DNA of 64,000 bases from assembly GCF_900115545.1 (NCBI RefSeq), contig NZ_FOWV01000001.1:620001-684000 (forward strand), given 5' to 3'. Shown piece after piece: positions 43,990 to 52,233 of the stretch. The stretch is from Ralstonia sp. NFACC01 (lineage in GTDB: Bacteria; Pseudomonadota; Gammaproteobacteria; Burkholderiales; Burkholderiaceae). The notes below the pieces were generated by a model that saw only the letters and a program-made list of their open reading frames with translations, did not search any database and was not told the DNA's origin. The position numbers and the translations under genes were made by a program. The first letter of the stretch is position 1. Every line of letters begins with the position of its first letter.

Positions 43990-44017
43990 TTAGATTTTTA
44001 GGTCATTAAAAATCTAA
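43990..44017 (+). repeat. AT-rich 10-bp perfect hairpin downstream of tRNA-Leu
   Basis: TTAGATTTTT (43990-43999) and AAAAATCTAA (44008-44017) flank an 8-base loop. It is far more AT-rich than the surroundings. There is no T tract after the stem, so terminator function is doubtful. Confidence 0.65.
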
Positions 44018-44047
44018 CCGTTCTCTTGCCAGATTTACACTCGATTT

Positions 44048-44065
44048 GCCCCCATCTTTGGGGGC
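44048..44065 (+). repeat. GC hairpin
   Basis: GCCCCC-ATCTTT-GGGGGC, a perfect 6-bp stem in the stretch between tRNA-Leu and the CsbD terminator. No T run follows. Confidence 0.4.
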
Positions 44066-44115
44066 GACCTTGAGCCGTTGCGCGTGCGAGGGCAGCATAT
44101 CCGGCCCCCTGCGAG

Positions 44116-44157
44116 CCAAGAAAAAAGGGCGACCAACTCGTCGCCCTTTTTTCTTGG
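44116..44157. terminator. Strong symmetric terminator after the CsbD-like gene
   Basis: A 17-bp perfect inverted repeat (44116-44132 with 44141-44157) containing GGGCGA/TCGCCC flanked by runs of six A and six T, with an 8-base loop. It works for the leftward csbD-like transcript and possibly for rightward transcripts from the tRNA side. Confidence 0.88.
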
Positions 44158-44201
44158 TCATGCGCATCAGCGCCAGCGTCCCGCGCCCACGCGCACGCCA
44201 G

Positions 44202-44390
44202 TTAGCGGGACTTCTTCGCAATATCCTTCGCTGCTTCCTTGACGTCTCCCGCATCCTTGCGCGCTTGGCCGCCAGCCTGCTGAAGGTCGCCCTTCAATTC
44301 CCGCGCAGGATTGTTCGTCGCTTTACCCACGGCCTCGTTGACCTTGCCCTTCATTTTCTCGACAGTACCTTTCACTTGGTCCTTGTTCAT
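44202..44390 (-). CDS. CsbD-like stress response protein
   Basis: 62 residues: MNKDQVKGTVEKMKGKVNEA, then a Lys/Ala/Asp-rich helical body ending DIAKKSR. This is the CsbD family pattern (small hydrophilic general-stress protein, unknown molecular role). Start ATG 44390 after AGGAG on the minus strand; a longer in-frame start at 44423 is rejected. It ends in a strong terminator. Confidence 0.88.
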   Translation of the reverse strand: MNKDQVKGTVEKMKGKVNEAVGKATNNPARELKGDLQQAGGQARKDAGDVKEAAKDIAKKSR

Positions 44391-44462
44391 GATCCGCTCC
44401 TTTGAAAATGCGCCCTTGCGCACTGCGGATTGGTAGCAGCTGGCGTGCCCGGCGGCCAGGCG

Positions 44463-44903
44463 TTACGTGCCCAGTTGCTCGGCGAGCCCGAGAAGTATTC
44501 CCTCTGGTCCCCTGATGTAGCACAACCGATAGACGTCGCCATATTGGACGACGTCCCCGACAATGGTGGCGCCGCGTTTCTCGAGCCGGGCGAGCGTACC
44601 GTCGATGTCGTCGACGGTGAACATGATCCGCAGATAACCGAGTGCGTTGACAGGCGCGACGCGATGATCGGCGACCACGGGCGGGTTCAGAAAGCGAGAA
44701 ATCTCCACGCGGCTATGACCGTCCGGCGTGCGCATCATGGCGATCTCAACGCGCATGCCGGGCAATCCCGTGACGCCATCTGCCCAGTCGCCCTCGATCG
44801 GGGCGCGTCCCTCAAGTTCGAGGCCGAGTTCGGCGAAGAATTCTATGGCGGCATCGATGTCGGCAACGACAATACCGACGTTGTCCATACGCGTCACGGT
44901 CAT
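44463..44903 (-). CDS. VOC (glyoxalase/bleomycin-resistance fold) protein
   Basis: 146 residues with the two-module VOC fold: N-terminal RMDNVGIVVADIDAAIEFFAELGLELEG and C-terminal YLRIMFTVDDIDGTLARLEKRGATIVGDVVQYGD ending with GPEGILLGLAEQLG (quoted in part). The Glu of PEGI and the His or Glu positions typical of metal sites are partly present (RVEISRF). The substrate is unknown; it could be a dioxygenase, epimerase or binding protein. Start ATG 44903 after GAGGAAC. It is an isolated gene between the CsbD-like gene and an MFS gene, all on the minus strand. Confidence 0.8.
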   Translation of the reverse strand: MTVTRMDNVGIVVADIDAAIEFFAELGLELEGRAPIEGDWADGVTGLPGMRVEIAMMRTPDGHSRVEISRFLNPPVVADHRVAPVNALGYLRIMFTVDDIDGTLARLEKRGATIVGDVVQYGDVYRLCYIRGPEGILLGLAEQLGT

Positions 44904-45044
44904 GCGGGTTCCTCGGCCGCAAGTCTGACTTGCCAGCACTTTGCCAGTGTTTCAGTTCTTGGCGCATGGGCAAGCCAAACCATGGAGGATTCGAGCCCCC
45001 GCCGCGCCGCTCACCTCATTCTGAGATTTGTCCAGACAACGGCA

Positions 45045-46364
45045 CTACGCATCCGGCGTTCCGAGCGCCTTATTGATCCTCAGCGCCACCAACGTCCCAA
45101 CCACGCCTGAGAGCAGATACAGGCTCACCGCACCGAGCCCGAACAGCGACGACAAACCTAGCGCCACGAGCGGCGCGAATGCCGCACCGAACAGCCATCC
45201 AAAATCGGTCGTCAGCGCAGCACCGGTGTAGCGGAATCGACTTTCGAAGTTGGACGTCACCACGCCGGCCGCCTGTCCGTACGACAGCCCCAGCAGACCA
45301 AAGCCGACCAGAATGAAAATGTCCTGCCCAGCAACACCGCCATCGAGCAGCCACGGCGCGGCCAGGCTGAAGATGCCGATCAGCACGGCCATGGCCGCCA
45401 AGGTGGTGCGTCGGCCGAAACGGTCTGCGATCAGGCCGGAGACCAGCGTACCCACAAACGCAATCGCTGCGCCGATGATCTGGACGGTCAGCACGGCAGG
45501 CACCGTCTGTGTCTTGCGCAGCGACACCCATGACAGCGGAAACACGGTGACCAGGTGGAATAGCGCGTAGCTTGCCAATGCAGCAAAGGCGCCCAGGAAG
45601 ATATTGAAACCCTGGGCGTTCACCATCTGCAGAGTGCTGATGGGTTCCAGATCTTCTTCCTCAAGCAGTTGCGTGTATTCGTGCGTGACCACCAACCGCA
45701 GCCGCGCAAACAGCGCCACCACGTTGATGGCGAAGGCGACGTAGAAGGGATAGCGCCAGCCCCACTCGATAAATTCCTGAAAGTTCAGGCTGGTGTAGAG
45801 GAACAGGAACAGCGCGCCTGCAATGATGAAGCCGGTGGGGGCACCCAGTTGCCCAACCATGGCGTACCAGCCGCGCTTGTTCTCCGGTGCGTTCAGTGCA
45901 AGCAGCGATGGCAGGCCGTCCCACGAACCGCCAAAGGCGATGCCCTGCATGAAGCGGAACAGTGCCAGCAGATAGATTGCCGAATGGCCGATCGACGCAT
46001 ACGACGGCAAGAACGCAATGCCCACCGTGGCCGTGCCAAGCAGGAACAGCGATGCCGTCAGCTTGGTGCTGCGCCCCCATCGGCGCTGGATGCGCATGAA
46101 TAGCGCCGTGCCGAATGGGCGGCCGATAAAGGCGAACGAGAACACCGTGAAGCTGAACAACAGCCCAGCCAGTTCACTCGCAAACGGAAAGTACACGGTA
46201 GGGAAAACCAGCACCGAGGCAATGCCATAGACGAAAAAGTCGAAGTACTCCGACGCTCGCCCGATCACGACGCCTATGGCGATCTCTGCCGGTGCAACGT
46301 CATGGTGACCTGGTGCCGGAGGTGCAGTGGGCGACGCGCGATGCTGGTGGGTCAGACTTGCCAT
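45045..46364 (-). CDS. MFS transporter, metabolite:H+ symporter type
   Basis: 439 residues and 12 hydrophobic segments. The N-terminal pattern AIGVVIGRASEYFDFFVYGIASVLVFPTVYF is characteristic of the MHS branch (carboxylate and osmolyte symporters), and the cytoplasmic loop has IADRFGRRTTLAAM between TM8 and TM9. The His- and Pro-rich N-terminal tail is cytoplasmic. The substrate cannot be assigned. It is not adjacent to a catabolic gene; the next gene on the other side is the divergent cyo operon. Confidence 0.85.
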   Translation of the reverse strand: MASLTHQHRASPTAPPAPGHHDVAPAEIAIGVVIGRASEYFDFFVYGIASVLVFPTVYFPFASELAGLLFSFTVFSFAFIGRPFGTALFMRIQRRWGRSTKLTASLFLLGTATVGIAFLPSYASIGHSAIYLLALFRFMQGIAFGGSWDGLPSLLALNAPENKRGWYAMVGQLGAPTGFIIAGALFLFLYTSLNFQEFIEWGWRYPFYVAFAINVVALFARLRLVVTHEYTQLLEEEDLEPISTLQMVNAQGFNIFLGAFAALASYALFHLVTVFPLSWVSLRKTQTVPAVLTVQIIGAAIAFVGTLVSGLIADRFGRRTTLAAMAVLIGIFSLAAPWLLDGGVAGQDIFILVGFGLLGLSYGQAAGVVTSNFESRFRYTGAALTTDFGWLFGAAFAPLVALGLSSLFGLGAVSLYLLSGVVGTLVALRINKALGTPDA

Positions 46365-46523
46365 CGTGGAGTCTCCATCGAGATTTCGGGGGAGGGGGGT
46401 GTCGTACGGCGATCTAAAAGTCCGTCATCACAAGACCAGAATAGCGCCTAAACTGCAACGACAAGTCGAAAGATCGTTGGGCCATCCCAGCGCGACGTTA
46501 ACCAAACGCCACTTCCGAGACCC

Positions 46524-47576
46524 ATGCCACGCTTCAATGCAGTAGTGACACCCCTTGGAATTACGGGAAGGTCGCTTTGGCGAGGTGCAGCAATTGCCTT
46601 GTTGGTGACCCTTACAGGTTGTAGCCACGCCGTGCTGTTGTCGCCGGCTGGCGACATGGCGGTACGACAGCGGGACTTGATCATCATTGCGACATGCCTG
46701 ATGTTGCTGATCATCGTGCCCGTGATCTTTCTCACGCTGCTGTTTGCGTGGCGATATCGGGAAAGCGCTGAAAACGCGAACTACAACCCCGATTGGGACC
46801 ATTCCACCGTGCTGGAGCTGGCCATCTGGGCCGCGCCGCTGCTGATCATCATCACGCTGGGCGCCATCACCTGGGTCAGCACCCATCAACTGGATCCGTA
46901 TCGGCCGCTAACGCGGCTGGATCAGAATCGTCCGGTGCCTGCCGAGACCAAGCCACTCACCGTGGAAGTGGTGGCAATGGACTGGAAATGGCTGTTCGTC
47001 TATCCCGAGCAGGGCATTGCCACCGTCAACGAGCTGGCCGCCCCGGTCGACCGCCCCATTGCGTTCCGGATCACGGCTACCACGGTCATGAACGCGTTCT
47101 TCGTGCCGTCGCTGGCAGGCATGGTCTATGCGATGCCGGGCATGGAAACGAAGCTTCATGCGGTGATCAACCGGCCCGGCGTGTATGACGGGTTCTCTTC
47201 CAACTACAGCGGCGCAGGCTTTTCGCACATGCGGTTCAAGTTCCATGGGCTGTCGAACGAAGAGTTCGATCGGTGGGTCCAGCAGGTCAAGTCGTCGGGC
47301 ACGCCGTTGTCGAAGGACTCTTATCTGAAGCTGGCCAAGCCCAGCGAGAGCGAGCCCGTGCAGCGCTACGCCAGCGTGGCGCCAGACCTTTATGACCGCA
47401 TCCTGAACCGCTGTGTGGATGGCCAGGCATGCCTGGCAGACACCATGGCGAGCAACCGCAACGTAAGGCGCTTCGACCCGTCGGCTGAAATCTGTACCGC
47501 CAGCAATACGGCCGATGCCATGCCGATGTTTGCGCCGGATGCGGCCATCAACGACGGTCGAAGGCTGTTGCGGTAG
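46524..47576 (+). CDS. cyoA: Cytochrome bo3 ubiquinol oxidase subunit II
   Basis: 350 residues. The lipoprotein signal ends in LTGC, two transmembrane segments follow (about 55-77 and 95-115), then a periplasmic cupredoxin-like domain (VVAMDWKWLFVYPEQGIATVNELAAPVD, in part). The copper-A ligands of cytochrome c oxidases are absent, as expected for a quinol oxidase. The C-terminal extension is longer than in E. coli and contains four Cys residues (NRCVDGQACLADT, EICTASN). First gene of cyoABCD; the gap to cyoB is 115 bases. Confidence 0.94.
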   Translation: MPRFNAVVTPLGITGRSLWRGAAIALLVTLTGCSHAVLLSPAGDMAVRQRDLIIIATCLMLLIIVPVIFLTLLFAWRYRESAENANYNPDWDHSTVLELAIWAAPLLIIITLGAITWVSTHQLDPYRPLTRLDQNRPVPAETKPLTVEVVAMDWKWLFVYPEQGIATVNELAAPVDRPIAFRITATTVMNAFFVPSLAGMVYAMPGMETKLHAVINRPGVYDGFSSNYSGAGFSHMRFKFHGLSNEEFDRWVQQVKSSGTPLSKDSYLKLAKPSESEPVQRYASVAPDLYDRILNRCVDGQACLADTMASNRNVRRFDPSAEICTASNTADAMPMFAPDAAINDGRRLLR

Positions 47577-47691
47577 CCGAGGGCCCTGAGTCGTTCCGGC
47601 CCTTTGCGCTTTTCAGCTCTTTCAGTCCCTTTGACGTTTTTCGCCAACATTGATCGGCCAGAATTGGTCAATACAGGCCCAGGTGACATCC

Positions 47692-49695
47692 ATGCCCGAG
47701 CGTTCCGAACTCGCCAACATGATCTTTGGCCGCCTGACGTGGGAGGCCATTCCGTATCACGAGCCCATCCTGCTCGCTACCTTTGCGGTCGTCGCGCTTG
47801 GCGGCCTTGTGGTGGTTGGAGCGCTGACGTACTTCCGCGTCTGGGGCTACCTCTGGCGTGAATGGTTCACCAGCATCGACCACAAGAAGATCGGCATCAT
47901 GTACGTCGTGCTGGGCATCGTGATGCTGCTGCGCGGCTTTGCCGATGCCGTCATGATGCGGATCCAGCAGGCGATAGCGTTTGGCGACAACCTTGGCTAC
48001 CTGCCGCCGCATCACTACGACCAGGTCTTCACCGCGCACGGCGTGATCATGATCTTCTTCGTGGCCATGCCGCTGGTGACGGGGCTGATGAACTTTGTCA
48101 TGCCGTTGCAGATTGGCGCGCGCGACGTGGCGTTTCCGTTCCTCAACAACTTCAGTTTCTGGATGACCACGGGCGGTGCCGTCCTGGTGATGATGTCGTT
48201 GTTCGTGGGCGAATTCGCCCGCACCGGCTGGCTGGCTTATCCGCCGCTGTCGGGCATCCTTGCAAGCCCCGACGTGGGCGTCGATTACTACATATGGGCG
48301 TTGCAGATAGCGGGCGTTGGGACCGTGCTATCAGGCATCAACTTGCTGGTCACCATCGTCAAGATGCGTGCGCCCGGCATGACGCTGATGCGCATGCCGA
48401 TCTTCACGTGGACGGCGCTGTGCACCAACGCGCTGATCGTTGCAGCGTTTCCAGTGCTGACGGCCGCCGTGACGCTGCTCGCATTGGACCGCTATGTCGG
48501 CACCCATTTCTTTACGGTCGAGCAGGGCGGCAGCGCGATGATGTATGTGAACCTGATCTGGATCTGGGGCCATCCCGAGGTCTACATCCTGGTGCTGCCT
48601 GCATTCGGCATCTTCTCGGAAGTGGTGGCCACGTTCTGCCGAAAGCGTCTGTTCGGCTACGCGTCGATGGTGTACGCAACGGTCGTGATCACCGTGCTGT
48701 CTTACCTGGTCTGGCTCCATCACTTCTTCACCATGGGGTCGGGCGCCAGCGTCAACTCGTTCTTCGGGATCACGACGATGATCATCTCGATCCCGACCGG
48801 GGCCAAAATCTTCAACTGGCTGTTCACGATGTATCACGGCAAGATCCGCTTCGAGCCGCCGATGCTGTGGACTATCGGGTTCATGGTCACCTTCGTGGTG
48901 GGCGGCATGACCGGCGTGTTGCTGGCGGTGCCGCCCGCGGATTTCTCGCTGCACAACAGCCTGTTCCTGATCGCACACTTCCACAACGTGATCATTGGCG
49001 GTGTGCTGTTCGGTCTCATGGCAGGCATCACCTACTGGTTCCCCAAGGCATTTGGCTACCGCCTCGTGTCGTCGTGGGGCAAGGCTTCGTTCTGGTTTTG
49101 GTTTGTCGGCTTCTATTTCGCGTTCATGCCGCTGTACTGGCTTGGCATGCTTGGCGTGACACGCCGCATGAACCATTTCGACGATGCGTCGTTGCAGATC
49201 TGGTTCCAGATCGCCGCCTTTGGCGCGCTGCTGATCGCCATCGGCATCGCCTGCTTCCTGATCCAGCTTGTGATCAGCTTCCGGCGCCGCGAGGAACTGC
49301 GCGATACGACCGGCGACCCCTGGAACGGCCGCACGCTGGAGTGGTCGACCTCGTCACCGCCGCCGCAGTACAACTTCGCGTTCACGCCGCTCGTACATGA
49401 CGCCGATGCCTGGTGGCAGATGAAGCAGTACGGCTACCGGCGTCCGCAGGAGGGCTTCAAGCCCATTCACATGCCGAAGGGCACCGCCGCAGGGATCGTG
49501 CTCGCGGGGCTGTCCACGGTGTGCGGCTTTGCGCTGATCTGGCATATCTGGTGGCTGGCCATCCTGTCATTCGGGGCCACGATCGTCTCGGCAATCATTC
49601 ACACCTTCAACTACAAGCGCGATTACTACATCCCGACGGAAGAGGTGATCCGGACCGAAGCATCGCGCACCCAACTGATGGCAGGCCATGGCTGA
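47692..49695 (+). CDS. cyoB: Cytochrome bo3 ubiquinol oxidase subunit I
   Basis: 667 residues: the haem-copper oxidase catalytic subunit that reduces oxygen and pumps protons. All four ubiquinone-site residues known from E. coli are present with an offset of 10: Arg81, Asp85, His108 and Gln111 ([19 protein letters not shown]). The low-spin haem ligand is His116 ([10 protein letters not shown]), and the CuB/tyrosine motif is [20 protein letters not shown] and HFHNVIIGG carry further ligands. Start ATG 47692 after AGGTGA. It overlaps cyoC by 8 bases. Confidence 0.97.
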   Translation: MPERSELANMIFGRLTWEAIPYHEPILLATFAVVALGGLVVVGALTYFRVWGYLWREWFTSIDHKKIGIMYVVLGIVMLLRGFADAVMMRIQQAIAFGDNLGYLPPHHYDQVFTAHGVIMIFFVAMPLVTGLMNFVMPLQIGARDVAFPFLNNFSFWMTTGGAVLVMMSLFVGEFARTGWLAYPPLSGILASPDVGVDYYIWALQIAGVGTVLSGINLLVTIVKMRAPGMTLMRMPIFTWTALCTNALIVAAFPVLTAAVTLLALDRYVGTHFFTVEQGGSAMMYVNLIWIWGHPEVYILVLPAFGIFSEVVATFCRKRLFGYASMVYATVVITVLSYLVWLHHFFTMGSGASVNSFFGITTMIISIPTGAKIFNWLFTMYHGKIRFEPPMLWTIGFMVTFVVGGMTGVLLAVPPADFSLHNSLFLIAHFHNVIIGGVLFGLMAGITYWFPKAFGYRLVSSWGKASFWFWFVGFYFAFMPLYWLGMLGVTRRMNHFDDASLQIWFQIAAFGALLIAIGIACFLIQLVISFRRREELRDTTGDPWNGRTLEWSTSSPPPQYNFAFTPLVHDADAWWQMKQYGYRRPQEGFKPIHMPKGTAAGIVLAGLSTVCGFALIWHIWWLAILSFGATIVSAIIHTFNYKRDYYIPTEEVIRTEASRTQLMAGHG

Positions 49696-50353
49696 CACGA
49701 CCGCACCTCTGCATGTGACCGGCCCTACGGGTACCACCACGGTAGATGACGTACCGCCGGGCGGCTACCAGTTCCACGTCACCGAAGAACCGCATGTGCC
49801 AAATGGCACGCTGCTCGGGTTCTGGCTGTACCTGATGAGCGACTGCCTGATATTTGCGTGCCTATTTGCCGCGTATGGCGTGCTGGGCCGCGAGTATGCA
49901 GGCGGGCCCACCGGGGCAGAGCTGTTCGAGCTGCCACTGGTGGCGCTCAACACATCGTTCCTTCTGCTGTCGTCCATCACCTACGGCTTTGCGATGTTGC
50001 AGATGCAGCAGAACAAGGTCTCCGCCATGCAGATCTGGCTGGCCATCACGTGGGCCTTCGGGGCTGCGTTTCTTGCGGTGGAACTTTACGAATTTGCGCA
50101 CCTGATACACGAGGGCGCGGGGCCGACGCGCAGCGCGTTCCTGACCTCGTTCTTCTCGCTGGTCGGCACGCACGGGCTGCACGTAACGTTTGGCCTGATC
50201 TGGTTGATCGTGCTGATGCTGCAGGTGTCAAAGCACGGGCTGATCACAGCCAACAAGCGCCGGCTGATGTGCCTGTCGATGTTCTGGCACTTTCTGGACG
50301 TTGTCTGGATCGGCGTCTTTACCTTCGTCTACCTGATGGGAACGCTGCCATGA
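49688..50353 (+). CDS. cyoC: Cytochrome bo3 ubiquinol oxidase subunit III
   Basis: 221 residues with five hydrophobic segments; [23 protein letters not shown] and [16 protein letters not shown] are typical of subunit III. It stabilises the catalytic subunit. It overlaps cyoB by 8 bases at the start and cyoD by 4 bases (ATGA) at the end, so the three are translationally coupled. Confidence 0.95.
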   Translation: MADTTAPLHVTGPTGTTTVDDVPPGGYQFHVTEEPHVPNGTLLGFWLYLMSDCLIFACLFAAYGVLGREYAGGPTGAELFELPLVALNTSFLLLSSITYGFAMLQMQQNKVSAMQIWLAITWAFGAAFLAVELYEFAHLIHEGAGPTRSAFLTSFFSLVGTHGLHVTFGLIWLIVLMLQVSKHGLITANKRRLMCLSMFWHFLDVVWIGVFTFVYLMGTLP

Positions 50354-50778
50354 GCGCGCAAGATCAAACGATGAACGGACATGGTGATGCCCACGATGGT
50401 CATCACCACGAAGAAGAGGTCGGACCGCACGCCACGCTGGGCGGTTACCTGACGGGTTTTGTGCTGTCCGTCTTCCTGACGGCAATTCCGTTCTGGCTGG
50501 TGATGGGGAACGTCTTCGACAGATCATCGACCACGGCGGTGGCGATTCTGCTCATCGGCGCGGTGCAGATCGTGCTGCACATGATTTACTTCCTGCACAT
50601 GAACGCCAAGTCCGAGGGCGGCTGGAACATGCTGTCGCTGATGTTCACGCTGGTGCTTGTGGTCATTACGCTCAGCGGTTCGCTCTGGGTGATGTACCAC
50701 CTGAACGCGAACATGATGCCGCATATGCGTCCGCCAGCGCAGTCGAGCCCCGTCAGCCTGCCGGCCCGAACACAGTAG
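50350..50778 (+). CDS. cyoD: Cytochrome bo3 ubiquinol oxidase subunit IV
   Basis: 142 residues. A His-rich cytoplasmic N-terminus ([17 protein letters not shown]) is followed by three transmembrane segments ([63 protein letters not shown], each in part). It aids CuB insertion in the family. The extended C-terminal Pro/Ser tail is longer than in E. coli. No cyoE follows. Confidence 0.94.
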   Translation: MSAQDQTMNGHGDAHDGHHHEEEVGPHATLGGYLTGFVLSVFLTAIPFWLVMGNVFDRSSTTAVAILLIGAVQIVLHMIYFLHMNAKSEGGWNMLSLMFTLVLVVITLSGSLWVMYHLNANMMPHMRPPAQSSPVSLPARTQ

Positions 50779-50785
50779 GGCCGGT

Positions 50786-51211
50786 ATGCATGCTCCGGAA
50801 ATCATCGTCACCGACGCGGCGGATGATGAATCGATCCAGGTCATCGGCAAAGGGTTGAACCACTTCAACGATCAACACGTCGGCTATGGCGACCGGCAAC
50901 CGCTAGCGGTGCTGGTCCGCGATCCGCAGAGCGGCGACGTGGTGGGCGGCGCGAGCGGGCGGACATCGCTGGGGTTGCTGTTTCTCGATCTGTTCCATCT
51001 GCCCGAGACGTTGCGCGGCATGGGCATTGGCACCGAGGTGTTGCGCAGGTTTGAAGAAGAGGGCCGCCGCCGCGGCTGCCGCTCGGCGGTGGTCTATACG
51101 ATCAGCTTTCAGGCACCACAGTTTTACGAACGCAACGGCTGGGTACGGTTTGGAGAGGTCCCTTGCGACCCGCCCGGTACGAGCCGGATCTTCCTCTGCA
51201 AGACGCTGTGA
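50786..51211 (+). CDS. GNAT family N-acetyltransferase
   Basis: 141 residues. The GNAT core is visible: an N-terminal strand-helix, LLFLDLFHLPETLRGMGIGTEVLRRFEEEGRRRGCRSAVVYT (in part) containing the acetyl-CoA pyrophosphate loop RGMGIG, and FYERNGWVRFGEV. The substrate is unknown. It starts 7 bases after cyoD with no good separate promoter, so it is likely co-transcribed with cyo by position. Convergent with the LysR gene 9 bases away. Confidence 0.85.
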   Translation: MHAPEIIVTDAADDESIQVIGKGLNHFNDQHVGYGDRQPLAVLVRDPQSGDVVGGASGRTSLGLLFLDLFHLPETLRGMGIGTEVLRRFEEEGRRRGCRSAVVYTISFQAPQFYERNGWVRFGEVPCDPPGTSRIFLCKTL

Positions 51212-51220
51212 GTTAAGCCT

Positions 51221-52117
51221 TCAAGGCTTCACGTTCTCTTGCGCAGCGGCTTCGAGGTACTCGAGAAAGCGGCTTGCTACCGGCTCTGCATCGCCCGTGC
51301 GTCGCAATGACAGCACGGGCGATTCTTTTTTGCCGCCAGCCAGCGGAACAAAGCTGACGCGCGCGTCGCCGGCGTGCTGCAGCGTCTTGGGTACCAGCGC
51401 CACGCCCATGCCGAACCCCACCATCGTCACCACCGTTTGCCACAGCCGTGCCTCGTGACGAATCACGGGGCTGAAGCCAGCATCTACGCACAGCGCGATG
51501 ATCAGGTCGTGATAGTGCGGCGACACGGTGCGTGGAAAGAGGATGAACGGCTCTTGCGCAAGCGAGTCCAGCCCCACGCTCTTGCGACGCGCCAGCGCGT
51601 GGCCAGCGGGCAAGCAGGCGACGAAAGGTTCCGAGAAGATCGGCGTGGAAACGACTTCGGCGGGAAACGTGCCCCAGTACGCGCAACCCAGGTCGATCTG
51701 CTGGCGCTGGATCGCCTGGACCTGCTCGCCGGTGTTCATCTCGCGCAGGATGATCTCCACGGCGGGGTGATCGGCCTCGAAGCGCTCCACCGCGCGTGGC
51801 AGGCCGCGATACAGCATCGAATTGACAAAGCCGACACGAAGCCGCCCCGCCAGCCCGTGCGCGGAGCGCTGCGTGATGCGCTCGACTTCCGCCGCTTGCT
51901 GCAACAGCTTGCGGGCCTCGTCCAATAGCACTTGGCCGGCGTTGGTTAGCGCCACGCTCTTGTTGGTGCGCGCGAGCAATTGCACGCCCAGTTGATCCTC
52001 GAACTTGCGGATGTCGAAACTCAGCGCCGGTTGCGAGATGAACAGCCGTTGCGCCGCACGCCCGAAGTGCAGTTCTTCCGCCACGGCAACGAAGTAGCGC
52101 AGCTGTTTCAGGTCCAT
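51221..52117 (-). CDS. LysR-family transcriptional regulator
   Basis: 298 residues. The N-terminal winged helix (MDLKQLRYFVAVAEELHFGRAAQRLFISQPALSFDIRKFEDQLG, in part) and the effector domain (GRLRVGFVNSMLYRGLPRAVERFEADHP, in part) are typical of the CatR/BenM-like group. It is divergent from the acyl-CoA dehydrogenase operon; the 116-base gap carries paired GATAA/TTATC palindromes of LysR-box type. It is therefore the likely regulator of that operon and of itself, with an acyl or carboxylate inducer (inference). Confidence 0.92.
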   Translation of the reverse strand: MDLKQLRYFVAVAEELHFGRAAQRLFISQPALSFDIRKFEDQLGVQLLARTNKSVALTNAGQVLLDEARKLLQQAAEVERITQRSAHGLAGRLRVGFVNSMLYRGLPRAVERFEADHPAVEIILREMNTGEQVQAIQRQQIDLGCAYWGTFPAEVVSTPIFSEPFVACLPAGHALARRKSVGLDSLAQEPFILFPRTVSPHYHDLIIALCVDAGFSPVIRHEARLWQTVVTMVGFGMGVALVPKTLQHAGDARVSFVPLAGGKKESPVLSLRRTGDAEPVASRFLEYLEAAAQENVKP

Positions 52118-52131
52118 GGCGGCCTAGTTGA

Positions 52132-52183
52132 ACGATAAGAGATATTTATCGTACCGGATAAAACCTGTATTGGACGATTATCG
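52132..52183. promoter_or_regulatory. LysR-type operator region
   Basis: ACGATAA (52132-52138) and TTATCGT (52146-52152) form a perfect 7+7 inverted repeat with a 7-base spacer. A second palindrome CGAT-T-ATCG lies at 52175-52183, 31 bases centre to centre toward the operon. This resembles recognition and activation sites of LysR proteins. Confidence 0.65.
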
Positions 52184-52233
52184 ATGGCGTTTCTATGCTG
52201 GCCGGACAAAACAGGAGACAGCGAGGCCCCCGC

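Noticed and set aside
51215-51229. AAGCCTT-C-AAGGCTT as a terminator between the GNAT and LysR genes
   Set aside because: Loop of one base and no T tract; sterically unlikely as a terminator and probably chance at the gene ends.
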